Positions 25,320-39,500 of a stretch of 64,000 nt of DNA are shown one piece after another. Position 1 is the first letter of the stretch, and each line of letters starts with the position of its first letter. The stretch is from Lanius collurio (lineage: Eukaryota; Chordata; Aves; Passeriformes; Laniidae). The position numbers were made by a program, and so were the translations under genes. Below the pieces are notes generated by a model, which saw nothing but the letters and a program-made list of their open reading frames with translations, did not search any database and was not told the DNA's origin. Location of the stretch: the NCBI GenBank assembly GCA_020086605.1, contig JACBWW010000004.1:6905449-6969448 (forward strand). The letters run 5' to 3'.

Positions 25320-28300
25320 TTAAAAATAGTTCTTTCTTCAGTGGGGAAAAAAACCCCAACCCTTATGTGGAGGTTACTGAAATGGGTGGAGGCAGTTCCT
25401 ATGGCAGCTCCTACAGGACTGCCTGGGATGAGATTTACAACAGTTCAATGCAGCCTCGCAGACTCACAAGCCAGTTTTGCAAAATCTATTACCTGCTTGT
25501 GTTTTCTACAGCACCTCCACAGGATGCAGCTGTGCAGATGCTGCAGACAGCTGTCAGAAGCCAGCAGCCAGTGCCAGCAGCTGTTTCCATCTTTTGGAGG
25601 ATGATCATGCACAATTGTTCAATAAACAGCCAGACAGGGCTCTTGGCACTAACCCTGCCCTATAGCACATAAATGTTTGACTCATTGCATCAGTTTTGCC
25701 TTCCTCCTCCCATGTGCCTGATCATCAGCAGCTTCTTGTGCTTAGACTTTTTCTTTAGATTCAGTCAGGCAATGACAAAACCAGACAACCATTCCTCTCC
25801 TACCCTCTCTCTTGCTGTATGTGTGGTGTTTTCCAGGGAAGGGGTGACTGCAGCAGAAGGCTGTTTCTTTTGAAATTTAATCTGCTAAGTAGAATGCCCT
25901 GTTTATCCTTGAGCAGGGCACAGGGATACCCAGCTACACAGCACAGCTGGGATCCAGACAGAAGCCTCCAATCTTAAAGTGTAAGCTGCTCCAGATGAGG
26001 GTGGAGAGGCAGGAGTGTCCACTGCACCACTGTACCACTTTGTATGCAGAATTTATGTTAGAGGTGGTTCCCACATACCAGAAAACCTTCCAATACATTT
26101 ATTGCAGTCTGACCAGCACTTTGTAAAGTTTTCTGTTAACACTATGATTGCAATTAAAAAGCTTCAGTGTATTTAATTAGTTCAACAATATTTTTATTAG
26201 ATGACTGACAATTCTTAATTATACAGGTGGACTTTTAAAGCTGATTTCAAAGATTAATGACTCCTAGCTCTGAGTTTTAAATTTTCAATGGGTTGCCAGT
26301 TTAAATTGGCAGAGAAACATTAGATGAGCACCTAATAAGGAACAAATTGTTTTACACACATTAGTATTTTTGAAGGATAACAGTCTCATTGATATAGTTA
26401 ACAGATGTCTTGTAATTTTACTATATTAATATACAAAAATTGTGGAAACCATAGCAAGAAGCAAAGAAGCCATTACACCACTAGATAATTACAGGTATAC
26501 TCTTATTTCTAAGATGCATTTACTTACTGAGCCAACGTTAGAGAGTGATGTAGAAGATATTGAGTACCTGGTCTAACTTTAGGCAAAAATATGATGGTGC
26601 AACAGTTGTACTCAAACTAGTACTTAAGGCTCCACGAAAATGCACTGAGAAGCAATCAAGCCTACATTGCTTTTTTGGATACATTTCACTGAGATTCCTG
26701 ACCAGTGAGACAAAGGAAGATGCAGGCCTACACTGGGTACACAGGCTCCCAAGAGTTAGTCCCCTAGAAATGGGAACTCTATCACCAACATGCTGTGTGG
26801 GAAAACACACATACCAACCAGAATGAAGAGGAAACTGGTCACAGCAAAGGCTTTGAATCTCCTCTTGTATTTGACAGCTTGAATAGCCTTTTTTCTTTGA
26901 AAAATTGTGACATCACCCCCATTCTTCCACTGAGCATTGGGAGAGCCTGTACCAATATTGCTCACACCCAAAGAGTCTCTCAAGCACCAAGTAGACTCAT
27001 GCCTGGATTACTAAACCAACAGTTTTATCATGAACCAGTTTTTAAGTCTTCCAGCCCTTTTCAAGTAGATTAATCAAAGAAGGCACAGCCAGTGTCTTTG
27101 AGGAAATGTTTAGAAAGATTGTGAGCTTCTACCAGGCTTTCAAAGTGAGTCTTTCTCACCTACTAACAGAAAGTTCCATTTCAAAGGACACCACTATCAA
27201 AGCCCAAAGAGCACTAGAAGATGCAGTGCAGCTGTTCAATAAAAGACAGAAATTATAAAAACCTAGGCCAAAAATTGTGCAATGGAAGTCAGGTAAACTG
27301 CTCAAAACCTGCTTCCCCACAACACTGACCCAAGGAACTCCAAGTATCTGCTTTGTTCTGAAGGTTAGATCCCTTTAATTGAATAAAGACAGAATTTGAA
27401 TGTTGACCTTCAGTAACCATAAGGATGCCCACACATGTAATACCTTGTCTTCAAACTCAAATCTGAGAGTTTAAAACTTAAATTAGCCAGTTTGATTTTT
27501 ATCTCCTTTGGCTTATGTTTATAGAAAATGGAAAAAAGAGGAGGGGATCTCCTGCTGTTGTTAAGAATGAGTGCACAAAGGTGTCTTGTACAGATGGTGT
27601 AGAGACTCTGCAAGGCACATGAAGTGCTGCAGAGCAGTAATTAAAATAAAGAAGGTCTCCCTCTTTGAAGCACAGGGTTTTTTTACAGGTGCTTCTAAGG
27701 GATCTTTACTCTATAGCTTTGTCTGTCAGTAAGAGAGCACATCTGCCAGGCTGAGCAGACCAAGAGTTCATCTTTTAATCTTCAGTTGCAGTCTACAATA
27801 GGTGAATTGGAGAAGCTCACAGGAAATCTTGCAGAAATAAATAATGGATTTATTTATGACAAACAGTTCTTCCTTTAACTCATCACCTAGAATTTGACTT
27901 AAAAGCTGAAACAATGACATTTTATATGCCACTGTTTTTCTTTTCAACCCCCTTCTGGTATTTTCTCTTCCTGAAACAATGTAGTCTGTTACTGATATAA
28001 ATGTCTGTGTTGTTTTGAAGCCTGTTAAATTCTGTATTTCAATGATTTTGAATGGCAAGGAGCTTCACAGACCAGTCATGCATACCATTATATTAACATC
28101 TTTCAATGTTCCCATCCCTATAATGTTAAAAAAAGAGATTTCCTTCACTTCTACCCAGTACTCCCCTTCACCCTTTCATCTCAGTTTCAGTTAGAATCTA
28201 TACAAAAGCTCAAAAACAAGAAGCCCTTCTTTTTGGCTGTGGAGCTGTGAGCTGTCAGCAGTGATGGTGGTGGTGCTGAAGGGACTGAGTGGGCTTCAGG

Positions 28301-29090
28301 GCAGCACCTGAGGTGTAAAGCACAGCCAGGATCATGGGAAGAGTTCCCACACAAGTCTCACCACCAATACTCTTGTTTACTGAACCAGGACAAGAGAATT
28401 GCTTGTTTCTCCAGAGCATGAAAAGGTTCAGCAGGTTGTTACCAGCTTGGGCCCTGCCCTGCTGCCAATGCTCAGGCTCGTTTTACAGGGAGCAGACTTG
28501 ACTGATAAAGCAGGGAGGATATAAAAATTGCTGCAGCTGAGGCCAGGTTCTTTACTTCTATAGGCAGGCCCAAACCTGATGAATTTCTAATAAGTTATAA
28601 CAGTGATTAATTGGTTCTTTCTTTTTCAAAAATTGTGGTTAGCTTACAATCCAGGAATCCCATCCCTGCTTTAGTTTTGGCTTGGATTCACATGCAAAAT
28701 GTTTCACCTTCCCCAAGGCCCTGTTCCCACATTCACTTCTCAGCCACATGAACCCACCAGCCCCCAGGAGATGTGATTCACTTTTGAGTTGCACACTCCT
28801 CCCTGCCTGATTATTCAGCATGTGTCTTTAGTTGATGAGATCATGCTGAGCTGACATCATTTGATGTAAAGTCCTAATTTTATACCCTCAGTTGATCAGG
28901 ACTCTGGACTGGGGAGCTACTTCTTTTCAGCTAAGCCATAAAGAAGGACTAGTATGCTTTTAGCTTTGTGAACTTCTTGCATGGTGACTGAAGCTCACAC
29001 ACGTCAACTTTACAACAGGCCAGGTGACAACAACAGCTGGCAAGTTGCAACATGGGTGTAAAACACATGGTTGCAATTGTTTGGCTTCAA

Positions 29091-29152
29091 GAATCATAGA
29101 ATCATGGAATTGCTAAGGTTGGAGAAGACCTCAATGAACATCGAGTCCAAAA
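29091..29152 (-). mobile_element. CR1 3' tail fragment, inverted
   Basis: GAATCATAGAATCATGGAAT, then GCTAAGGTTGGAGAAGACCT and TCGAGTCCAA form the reverse complement of a CR1 terminus. The element is sense to EVL and inserted in intron 2. The sequence to its right (29153-29350) could be further diverged CR1 but I cannot align it by eye. Confidence 0.82.
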
Positions 29153-29523
29153 TGAAGGCCACAAGGAGACATCAAAGCTCATGACGCTTAGCGATTGTAA
29201 CACTGATCTGGCCTTAGCTCAAACCAGTTCTGGCCTCTGTGGCCACTTCAAAGCTTCAGGACTGTACTTGTGGTTTTCTGAAGGCTCCTGCTCAGGCCAG
29301 CATGAACCTGTGCAAGGCTGCACTCTGTGCAGAGCAGAAAGGGCAGTTCAGGTACGGCTGGTGTGTAACGCGGCGCTGCCGCCGCGCGCGGTGAGCACCT
29401 CACCCAGACACAGAGCAACGAGACCTGGGGCCACTTCCTGGGGGGAGAACGATGCTCCAGTTCTGCTACCCTACAAACCATATTTGTCTGTGATGAGCTT
29501 TTTAGATACTGTCAGCTAGAGAA

Positions 29524-29553
29524 GGAGATAAGGAGATAAGGAGATAAGGAGAT
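29524..29553. repeat. Octamer tandem repeat GAGATAAG
   Basis: About 3.5 copies of GAGATAAG, ending GAGATG. Each full unit contains AGATAA, the core of a GATA-factor site. Confidence 0.92.
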
Positions 29554-29577
29554 GTGGTAAGCAGAACGAGAAGATAA
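29526..29577. promoter_or_regulatory. Candidate GATA-factor binding cluster
   Basis: Four AGATAA (WGATAR) motifs within 52 bp: 29526-29531, 29534-29539, 29542-29547 and 29572-29577. The first three come from the GAGATAAG repeat and are spaced 8 bp apart; the fourth is outside it. Known: GATA factors bind WGATAR, and EVL is strongly expressed in blood and immune cells in mammals. Enhancer activity is inference; the repeat alone may explain the motifs. Confidence 0.35.
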
Positions 29578-32016
29578 GCTACAGCACATGCACCAAAAAA
29601 GGGCTAGGAAACAGAAAGCTAGACAGAGACAAGACAAGGAGTCTACAGAAGGAGATACATAGAAAATGAAAAAGAGGATGAAAATTAAAGAGAGATATTA
29701 TTAGAGGTGTATTATAAAACAACAAAAGTTAAAAGGGAAATAAAGGTAGGCAGGGATGAAGCCATGAAGACTACTCTAGTCTGTGCCTTGCCAAACAGTA
29801 TGTAAGAAAATTAGAATTATTCCTCCATGGTATTGTTGTATCGCATGTTTTAAACTAGTTTCTCAACTCTTCAAAAACCTGTGTAGCTTCATTAGCTTCA
29901 TCATATGCCAAATCACATATTTGCTGAAGATTGGTCCTTTTCAGATAAATATGTATTTTCTGGAAAATCAGCAGCTTTACTAAAGCCTCAGTTTCAGTGA
30001 GATTTAACAGAACCTGAGAGCAAGCATGAAGTGGCTTGAACAGAGAATTACTTTAACTGAAATTCATTTCTGTTCTCTTTAAATGCAAATACTTAGCAAG
30101 CCTAGCAAGCTTATGATTCCATGTGAGACTCATATAAAATATAATAAATTCTGAATCTTGAGACTTTCAGAGTGTTTCTTTGAACACAACTATGTTACAC
30201 TGTCTTGACTTTGTTCATAATATTGGATTTTTGCAATCATATTTAAGATGAACACTTTGTTTCAGGCAGTTTTAGATGACTAAGGCAACCTATAATTTCT
30301 GTTTATTTGAAGAAGGATTGTTAGTCTTTAAACTCTAGAAAAATATATTCTTCCACCTGTTTCTTTCTGAATTGAGATGATTTTCAGTTAGCATGCAGCC
30401 TCTTTATAAAATGGAATGTTTGCAAGCAAATAAAATATTACAGTTAATGGAAAGCATGTTCAAAGTGCAGTTTAGGATTTGACATTTTAATATGTCCTAC
30501 TCTTTAAACTATATACTCTGATTAAGACAGACCTCTGGTACTTAGCCTCCCTTACATGTTGACTTCATGACTTCTGCTTGTTTTACACCAGCTATTCAGT
30601 CCCATCTTAGATTGCAGTCACATGAAAATTATTTACATTCACCTGCTAGCAATGTAAAAGGGCTAGCATGGCCTAGGACAAAGCAGTACTGACCCTTCAC
30701 AACTGACTAAGAAGCCATTGTATTTCATTTATTTTTGAAAACATTTTCTATTTCTGAATGGAACTACATTCACATACAGCCTTTGCTCTACAGAGAAGGA
30801 TAAAAGCAGTCACAAAACTTTTGGCTGATGTTGCAGAAGTGTGCTGCAAGGAGCTGAGAACCACTGTGCTCAAAATCCACCTATTTTTGTTCTGCTTTTC
30901 CTTTTTCAGAATGATGGCTCTGTATATGCACAGCATAGCAAAGTCATTACCACTTCCAGTAAGCAACCAGAGTAACTTCTCCAGTTGGCCCAAGCATCTT
31001 TACAGCTGTCAGCTGAGGATCATCTGCTTTTCCATAAGCAGATCAATCCATTCAACAGTTGTGGCAGCTGAGAGGTGGTGGTGCCCTGGCTCCTGCTCTC
31101 CAGGTTGGCCTGACCTGGCTCAGTTTGGCTGGACTTGCTGGGCCCCTGCCCATCTCTCACACCAACAGCAGTGCTCACCTCACCTTCCCAGGAGGCAACA
31201 CCACTCCTCAACCAACAAGCAACCAGTGGCACACTTTTTTCTGATCCTTTTACCCCACAGAGGGCTTAAGGTGAGCACAAGAAGTGGCCACTGCCAACCA
31301 GCCTCATGCCAGTGCACAAAGGGAGCCCTCAGCTCTGAAATTCCTGCTCTAAAATGCAGGTACTGCACTGCAGCTCAGCTCAAATAAATTCTGTTTAGGG
31401 TCTGATTGTGACACTCGGGTAGGGAGCTCTGATGGACAAACTGGGCTGCCAGAGCCACACCGTGGCAGCCCTGGGCTGAGCACTGTGCTTTGGTGGCCAA
31501 CAGAGATCTGATCCCAGTTCTGATAATCTAAATCCCACATAACTCCTTTAATACCCAAGGAGGTCCTGCAGAATTAGTCTGCTGTAAATCAGATCACAGT
31601 GTGCACCTAGGATTTTAAAGTGCATTACAAGGAACTAATTGCTTATCACAGCAATGTAACAACCACACTTTGTGGGATAGCAGTGCAGAACAATTGATTT
31701 TTATCTCTATTTTTAATATAGTACTAAAAAGAAATAAAAACTAATGTGGGGGGAGCTGAGAGCAAAACCTGCAGAGTGAGTAAGACTCATTTCACAAGAA
31801 AAATTGGAGGGGGAGAAGTAACATTCAAATCTCTTTGACATCTACCAAACATTCTTTTTTCAAATAAGCAGTAACAACTTGTGACACATTCTGTGTGCAA
31901 AAGTTTATACAAAATCTGAATGACTGGAGTATAAACAGACTAATAGGCACCTTGCAGGGTGCAGGAAATGTTGCATTAGGTATAGAACTGAGGTTACCAA
32001 ATGAGATCAAAGGTTA

Positions 32017-32265
<249 letters not shown>

Positions 32266-33465
32266 TTATTATTTATAACTTCTAAAGGAAAAAAAACCAA
32301 CAGAAACTATCAGTACTACTTACAACATATGTTTTACATGGGATCTGCTAATCCTTTGAATGCAATCTGTTAAATTAAAGCTGACATGTATGTGTTCACA
32401 GACCTAAAAACCTCCTGTATGCTGCTGTTTTGAACCGATAATCTATTTTATATAAAACATTAATCCCCGAGAAATAACCTGCATCACATAAACATTATGA
32501 AAACTGTCCAACAGTATGAATGCTCTATTTATTTTATGCATCTATTGGCAAGCAAAGCCTTTCACATTTGCATGAAAACCCACCAATATTTTACAGCTTA
32601 CTGACAAAACAAACGTGACACCCACAGCTGAGTTATACATTTAAAATTGGAAGCAAGCAGACCTTGAACCAAAAGCCACGTTAGGTAAACTGAAGAAATC
32701 AATTAAGTTAATCCAGCTGACGCCTAATACCCAGCCCCACTGACGCACTTGGAAGTCCCAGAATACATGGTGCAAAACACACAGGAATGCTTTTTTCCTT
32801 CATCCTAGTAGCAAAGAAAGTGGGGAAGGGGAATCCACGAATGTGGATACGTGCCAATATTAAAGTGCATAAACATTATTTTGTACAGTGTTAGTAACTA
32901 CTTTTGTCCTTTAGATTCCCCAATATTCCTTAATACATTACCTTTTGTTTATTAGTCATATCCTGACTAATATACATATAGAGAACCATAATAAAACACA
33001 CCCTGCAGGAGCAATAAATGCCACTGACAAATGCTGTGACGTGTCAATACAGGTCAGAATTTCAGTTCCACTCTCCTGACTTCCCAGCCACTTTTTTTTT
33101 TACCAGAGGAATTAAAAGTCCCATATATGAAGAAAAAAAAATGAATCCTCCAAATGTTGAAGTGTTGTAGTGCGGGGAAGGAGATGCACCTCCACATTGA
33201 AGATTTGAGATCTTTAAATGTAACATGGATTTTCAACAAGCAGATAGTGCACCTTATGATGCAGTTATGATTCAGTTAGTGCATCTAAATAGAACTGTTG
33301 AGATCTATGTCCTGCAAAAATTTTAAGTTCATGACTGTCCTGCTAACTTTAACTTCCTTAGCCCAAGCCATACTAAATAATGTCCAACAATGCAATATCA
33401 AGTGGTTAATCTGCTTTGCACACAAATCCTTTTCCCCCCTTCTTGGTTTGCTTTTGCCTCCCCAG

Positions 33466-33505
33466 CACACACACAGACACACACACACATACACAGAGAC
33501 ACACA
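33466..33505. repeat. Imperfect (CA)n microsatellite
   Basis: About 40 bp of CA dinucleotides interrupted by GA and TA steps (ACACACACAGACACACACAC then ATACACAGAGACACACA). It follows a T/C-rich stretch. Confidence 0.9.
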
Positions 33506-36500
33506 AATAAAGGAAAAGCTCCAGGGTGATGCTAAACGATATTGCTGCACTGCCACTGTGCCAAATTACACCACTTATAAATTATACCAACTGCTGCACA
33601 CCCAAACCTGCCTGACCCCATCACTGCCATCATTTTAATGAAAGAGGGCATGTTACTGCAAGTATTTAGAGGATCTGGGTTGATTACAGCAGCAATTTTC
33701 AATCTTTTCTGATTTGTGGGTCTCAAACAGATTTTCAAGGCAGATGTATCCCCCATGGTACACTAAAGCCTACTGACTCTGGCTTGTTTTGTCAATCACT
33801 TTGCACAGCCTTCAGGTAGCCCACAGACCTCCCCAAGGCTGCAGGTAAGAGCCTGGAAAGTCCTCACAGCATTTACAGAGGAAGCAATGATGCCAGCTGA
33901 CATCTCTATGAAGAACAAGGTAGGAAAATTCAGAACAAATTGTATTTTTATTACGTATCTTAGAAACAGCTAAATTCTGATACCAGAGCAATATATTCAG
34001 ATTAGAAAGACTAAACATTATTTTGTTTCTATTGTTCAGAATTCATAAAATCCAGCTCATCCACCAGTTGCTGTTGCCTTGTGAGATATCTGGAGAACAG
34101 CTGTGCCTTTGCTGATGCACTTACCCAGCAAACACCTCTCCCTCCTGTTTATTAAGGTAAGCTAATGTCTTGTGGCAGCTCCTCCATATCTGACACGAGC
34201 AGCTGAGGGATTTGAGCTCCTTCCAGCCTGCCTAATCCTCCAACTGGTGCAAGAGCTGCAGCCTGGCAGCAGTGGCAGCACTGCCTGTATCCTCCAGACC
34301 TGCTGGGGGATGCTCAGTCTGCCTTGGATTCACAGATAGGGAGCACAGAAGAGAAATATATCAGCAGAAAGGCAGGTACACTGGACTGCCTTTGTCATAT
34401 GGAAGTGGAAAGGCTAAAAATAATCCCCAGTGCAGTCTCGTGGATGGATGGTGGCCACCTGCCTTTGCTACCAGGTGTCTTGTGCCACCTTCAGCTCCAG
34501 AGGTGGGGGGAACATCAGCTGCCCAGGGCACAGCAATCCCCTGACCAGTGATCCTGTGGGCTCCAGGAAAATGCTGTCCCTGGGAGAGTCACACTCAGCC
34601 ATTGTGACACCACGTCCTTCTCCTCAAGCCTTATCAAGCAGGACAAGCCTTGCTGTACACTAAAGTAAGCAAGAACATGTCTCTGGCTTCATCAGAGCAA
34701 GTCCGAAACCCAATACTGTCTCCATTTCAGATGAATTTTGGAATCCACAATTACCACGACCTGCTAAATCAATCAAAATTAATTAAATTATCCTTACTTG
34801 CATCGAAGAGAATACACAATCATCCAGACATGAGGGCCTTAACATGGCACTACTCATAATGCCATACCCACATCCCAGTAGGTACAGGAACTTTGCCTTC
34901 AGGCTTTGCTGCCAAAACCAGCAGCAAAGGACCTGCTACTGTCCTGTGACTGAGACACAGATACAGACCTCAGGTGCAGGGTTTGATGCATGACAACCAA
35001 TTGTTACTGTAACACAAAGCAACAACACATCAAACTCAATCCCTGCTCTCCTTCAGTCAATGGAAGTTTTTCATCCTTCATTTAAATGGAAACAGGATTG
35101 AGCCTGTTATCTGGCCTCCAGTGAAATAACAGAAAGGAACATAAAACAGCACACAAGGGGACTCCTTTCCTGCAAAGCACTTCATCAATCTTTCAACATC
35201 CAAAATGCCTCCAGGGACCCATTGCTAGCTTGCTGTCTCACCCTAAATGGAGGTGTAATTTTTTTATCCTGAAGATTTTTTACTCTTCCTATGCATAAAA
35301 GGCCCAACTATCCCACTGCTGCTTTAAGAGACTTCCCTGAAAACAGCCCAGAAAATGTTCCCTTTATAAAGGTCACTGAGAATCTCTGTATTACTCTCTG
35401 TACATTATTTTAAGCAAAAATCAAGCACCAGTGGTTTCATGAAGGTTCAGCAAAATTTTTAGTAATTTTTAGGACCATACATCACTGATACTTACGTCAA
35501 CTACACGTGACAGGTAATAAATATGGAGCTTAGTAACACAATTGTGAGTAGCCACATTCCTTCTTAATGATAAGAGTTTGTTTTATAATAGTATTTATAT
35601 GCAAAATTATGCTTGCAGACCTCTGGAACTTGCTTTGTTTCCTTAATACACAGAAGTTACTGAAAATTTGTTATTTGTTCGAGGTCCATTACATTTCACA
35701 TACCATGTCAAATATTACTAATTCCCCTATTGCTATTTTATTTTACATTAACATACACCAGATTCATCCATGTGAGTTCCCACCATAGGTAATTATGTCT
35801 AAAAACACATAAAAATTTAATTGTAGAGGGGTCTTAATAGCAAAATTGTTCAGGTTTGTGCACAACATCTACTCCAATGCTCCACACTCTAGGGCAGATT
35901 AAAGACATTTTAATTAAATGTGGAGGGCAAGGGGTTCTTCCTAGGGATCCCAAATCCAAATATTCACCCTTGTTTTTTCTGAAAGCATTACATCTCTGGG
36001 ATGGCAAACCTCTGCACTAGTACCACTTGTTTGCCTGAAATTAAATCAAATCTGCTTAGCTTTGTTCAGAGGGGATATGTGAAATAAAGTGTTCATCACT
36101 GAGATTTACAGGCTATTGTTTCAACTCTACAAAATTGGAAATTTAAAAAGCTTGCAGATAATACTGTTTGTTTAATTCTGTGTGACACATTTTGACCCAC
36201 TCTCATCCATCTCTTCTGTCTAGGATTCACCTTAAAGAATTAGCAGATTGGCTAAATTGGGCTTAACTCTTCTTGAAAGGATCAGCATTGACTTTTCTTG
36301 CCCAGCCCTGGTGAGAATGGGCAGCCACTTTGAGACAGTGCTACAGGAAAGGTGCCTTCATCCTGAAATAACATTCTTCTCCTCTTCCACCTGTTCAGAC
36401 CCTGAAAAACACAGTCCTTTCTTCATGGCTTTTAGTAAACATATGATTACAGAGATCTATAGCCAAAAAAGAGCCAAAAATGAGTATGGAATAAATAACA

Positions 36501-39500
36501 ACAGGAATCTTCAGGAAAACACCTGTGCTTTTTTGTGAATTATCATATGACATTAATGTGGTGGCTTGACATGACCTGGCTGACTGCAAGTAATTAAACA
36601 GGAGGAAAGAATGTAGGACAAGAGCGGGAACCAAATGACAGAAATTACTGTGGAGGTTGGTAGTGGAGGAGCCATGGATCAGACAGAGAAAAGTCTTCCT
36701 GCTCCACTCTGTCTATCCCAGGGGGTTATCCAAATATACAAGCAAAAAGCTCAGGTTGGAACCACAAAAGACCTGTCACAGAGAATAATCAGGAAAAAGA
36801 GAGCAAACTATAATGTTTGGAGGAGAGTCTGTGGCTCTGAAGGGTCTCTAAGGCTTTTCCCTCTCATTCCAGACTGTGGCCAAGCTGCACTGTGCTCCTT
36901 CACTGACCTGTTTTCTCTACTTACACAGTCATCCTCTTAGGAATAAAACTTTTGCAGAGCTTGGTAGAGTGACTGAGCCACCTCTTACCAGTGGCCCCGT
37001 GCAGAGCCTGCCATGGTGCAGATCCCAGCCCTACCTGGACTCCCTGTCCAGCACCAAACCACCCACAGGTCACACCTCCAGGGGCAATGGGAGAGGTTTA
37101 AAATACTTTCTCCCGGAGCCAGGACAAGGTCATACAGCTTTTGGAGGGTCACCAAATCACGCTTACAAAAGATGTAGCAAATATCCACAACTAGCTAACT
37201 ACTCAATCCTGTTGGCTTTACTCCAGCATGCCAGGTGGACCTGGAGACTTTCACTAGCCTTCACATTTACAGACACAGCTGTGTCCTGGGGGAAGACATT
37301 TCCTTAGCATAAACTCTGACAGCTCTCTGATAGAAATCAAGATGTCATGCTTTGCACCTGTTATGGATCTACCTTGTTTAAAGATGCTCATGCTTCTTTG
37401 ACCTTCAAAGAAGCTCTTTCTGGTATTCATAGAAAAGACAAACACCTATTTATACAAATATTTACCTTATTTTTCATTTCCATCTCCCATACATTCCCCC
37501 TCAACATTTAAATAATTAATAATTACAAGTGATTTTAGACTGACCTAACCATTCTTACTGGTGTGAGAAATTGTTGATATTACTTAGTCCCAGGCTTGCC
37601 TTACTTGAGAATGAAACCTCAGCCCAGAGAATGTGTGAGATAATGCACAAGTCATTTAACCCATCTTACTCCACTTATCCACTGAGTCTGCCACAGGAAG
37701 TCACACTTGTGTGGTTAAACGCGATGTGCCAGAAATTGCTGATGCTGATTTAGGAAGCTGACAGAATACTCTCAATGTCAGCTTAAACAGCTAATGTAAA
37801 TCCAAAATCCTGCACAGAGATGTGTGATCTGTGCAGTACAGATCTGTGCTACCCTCAGAATTAGCAAGCTACAAGTCATGTTCCTGCAGCATTTTAAAGT
37901 GCACTTCAAACACTAGTAGACCAATTTGCTAAACATTTTAATAGCTTTCATTTTATAAATATAATAATGACTGGGATGCAGGAAAAGTGTTTCAGTGGTA
38001 ACATGAAAGAAAAAACGGACATTTCTCTCTGACCACTGGATTTAGAGAACAAAAAACCTGAGAGACCCTCGAACACAAGACAGTCAGGTCATCTGAGCTT
38101 ACATAGACCATAGCTGAGATCTGAGCTCATTACAGAAAAAGCTGCTGTAGTGCAGTGGCTCTCCAGCCTTCCCACCAGAGAGTCACCACCAGCTCTGCTC
38201 ATGACCCCACTTTTCCTCAGGGGCCTCCTTCCCCCAGCACAATGTCAGACATACTTGTGGCTCCTTCTGGGACCCCCTGTTTCAAAGTCTACTTCCCTCT
38301 ACAGCCAGGGTTGCAGCACAGCCGGTGTCACCATCGTTCACCTTTGTCCCAGAGCCCTGAAGGACTTCCTCAAGCACTGCAGCAAGACCTCATAGAGAAA
38401 ATGCAGCATTTAGCCCCTTGATCACACCAAAGGAGCCCCATGGGGGCTTTACATCCAGAAAGGCACTTTTAATCCTCATAACATGCACATGCTTGACTGT
38501 TTTTTAACAGATATTTAAACAGTAGCAGTCACACTCTCATATATAATATGAAGGTGTCACAATGACTATCCCCATTTGTTTTCTGAGGTCCATTTCCTGG
38601 CATCCTTTGAAAAACCATGGACCCAGTGGTCAGAATTTCTCGATTTGCACTCGCTCCTGGTTGCCTGCCTGTGCAGACAGACCTACCCAACAGTGCTGCC
38701 CTTGCTCCAGTCAGCCTGAAGTGAAGCCCAGTTCCAAGAGAAGCTGCTATTTTTTGGTCTCCTGCTCAGCTTGCACATTTACTTTGAAGCTCTGCCTTCA
38801 GTGCTGGGGTTCGGCTGCACTGCCAGCAGGAGATGAGCCTTTTGCAATGAGCATCTGCTGCAGGTACTTGGCCATCATCTTTCTCCACTGTTAAACTCTG
38901 GCATCTAAGCTGTCTAATATTAAATAGTTACAAGAAAATAGTAAAAATATGAAGCCTTCTTCATAAGCAGCTCTCAGAAAGACTGACGCTGTTAAATAAA
39001 GTCATGACACACCTTCAAGACAAATACATATTTTACAGAGCAGAAAATGGAAATACCAGTACCTACAGTGCTATCAAGAGTAAGAGGAACACCTTTTCAC
39101 CTCCATAAGGAAGATTATTTAAAATTTACTTTCTGTTAGGAATAAGATGTTAAGTTTGAATTCTCCCTTACTACACTGGCATACCCAGTGGGAACTGCCT
39201 TGTCCAGTATCTGCTGCAGGTACCCACAGCAGACACATCAGCTGGAAACCAGAGAAGGGACAGTTTATGAGGCACCCAGGTTGCACGCTAAGCCAGGACT
39301 TTGGCAGATGAGTTGCTAAATTTGGGTAGATGCACGCAATCCTGGCATGACCAGAGAAACTTGCATAACCTTCTGTCACCCCTCAGCGCTCTTGAGCATG
39401 GGAAAAGTGAGTGGAAATACAAAAAATTATACAGTATGCAAAACATGACTGCAGCAGAACAGATGTTTCACCTGGGCCTGACTGTCAGTCCAGAACAGCT

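Noticed and set aside
30758..31387. 209-codon plus-strand open frame in EVL intron 2
   Set aside because: No recognisable domain and low-complexity Ser/Pro/His/Gln composition; overlapping frames of 60-80 codons exist on both strands, as expected in GC-richer intron.
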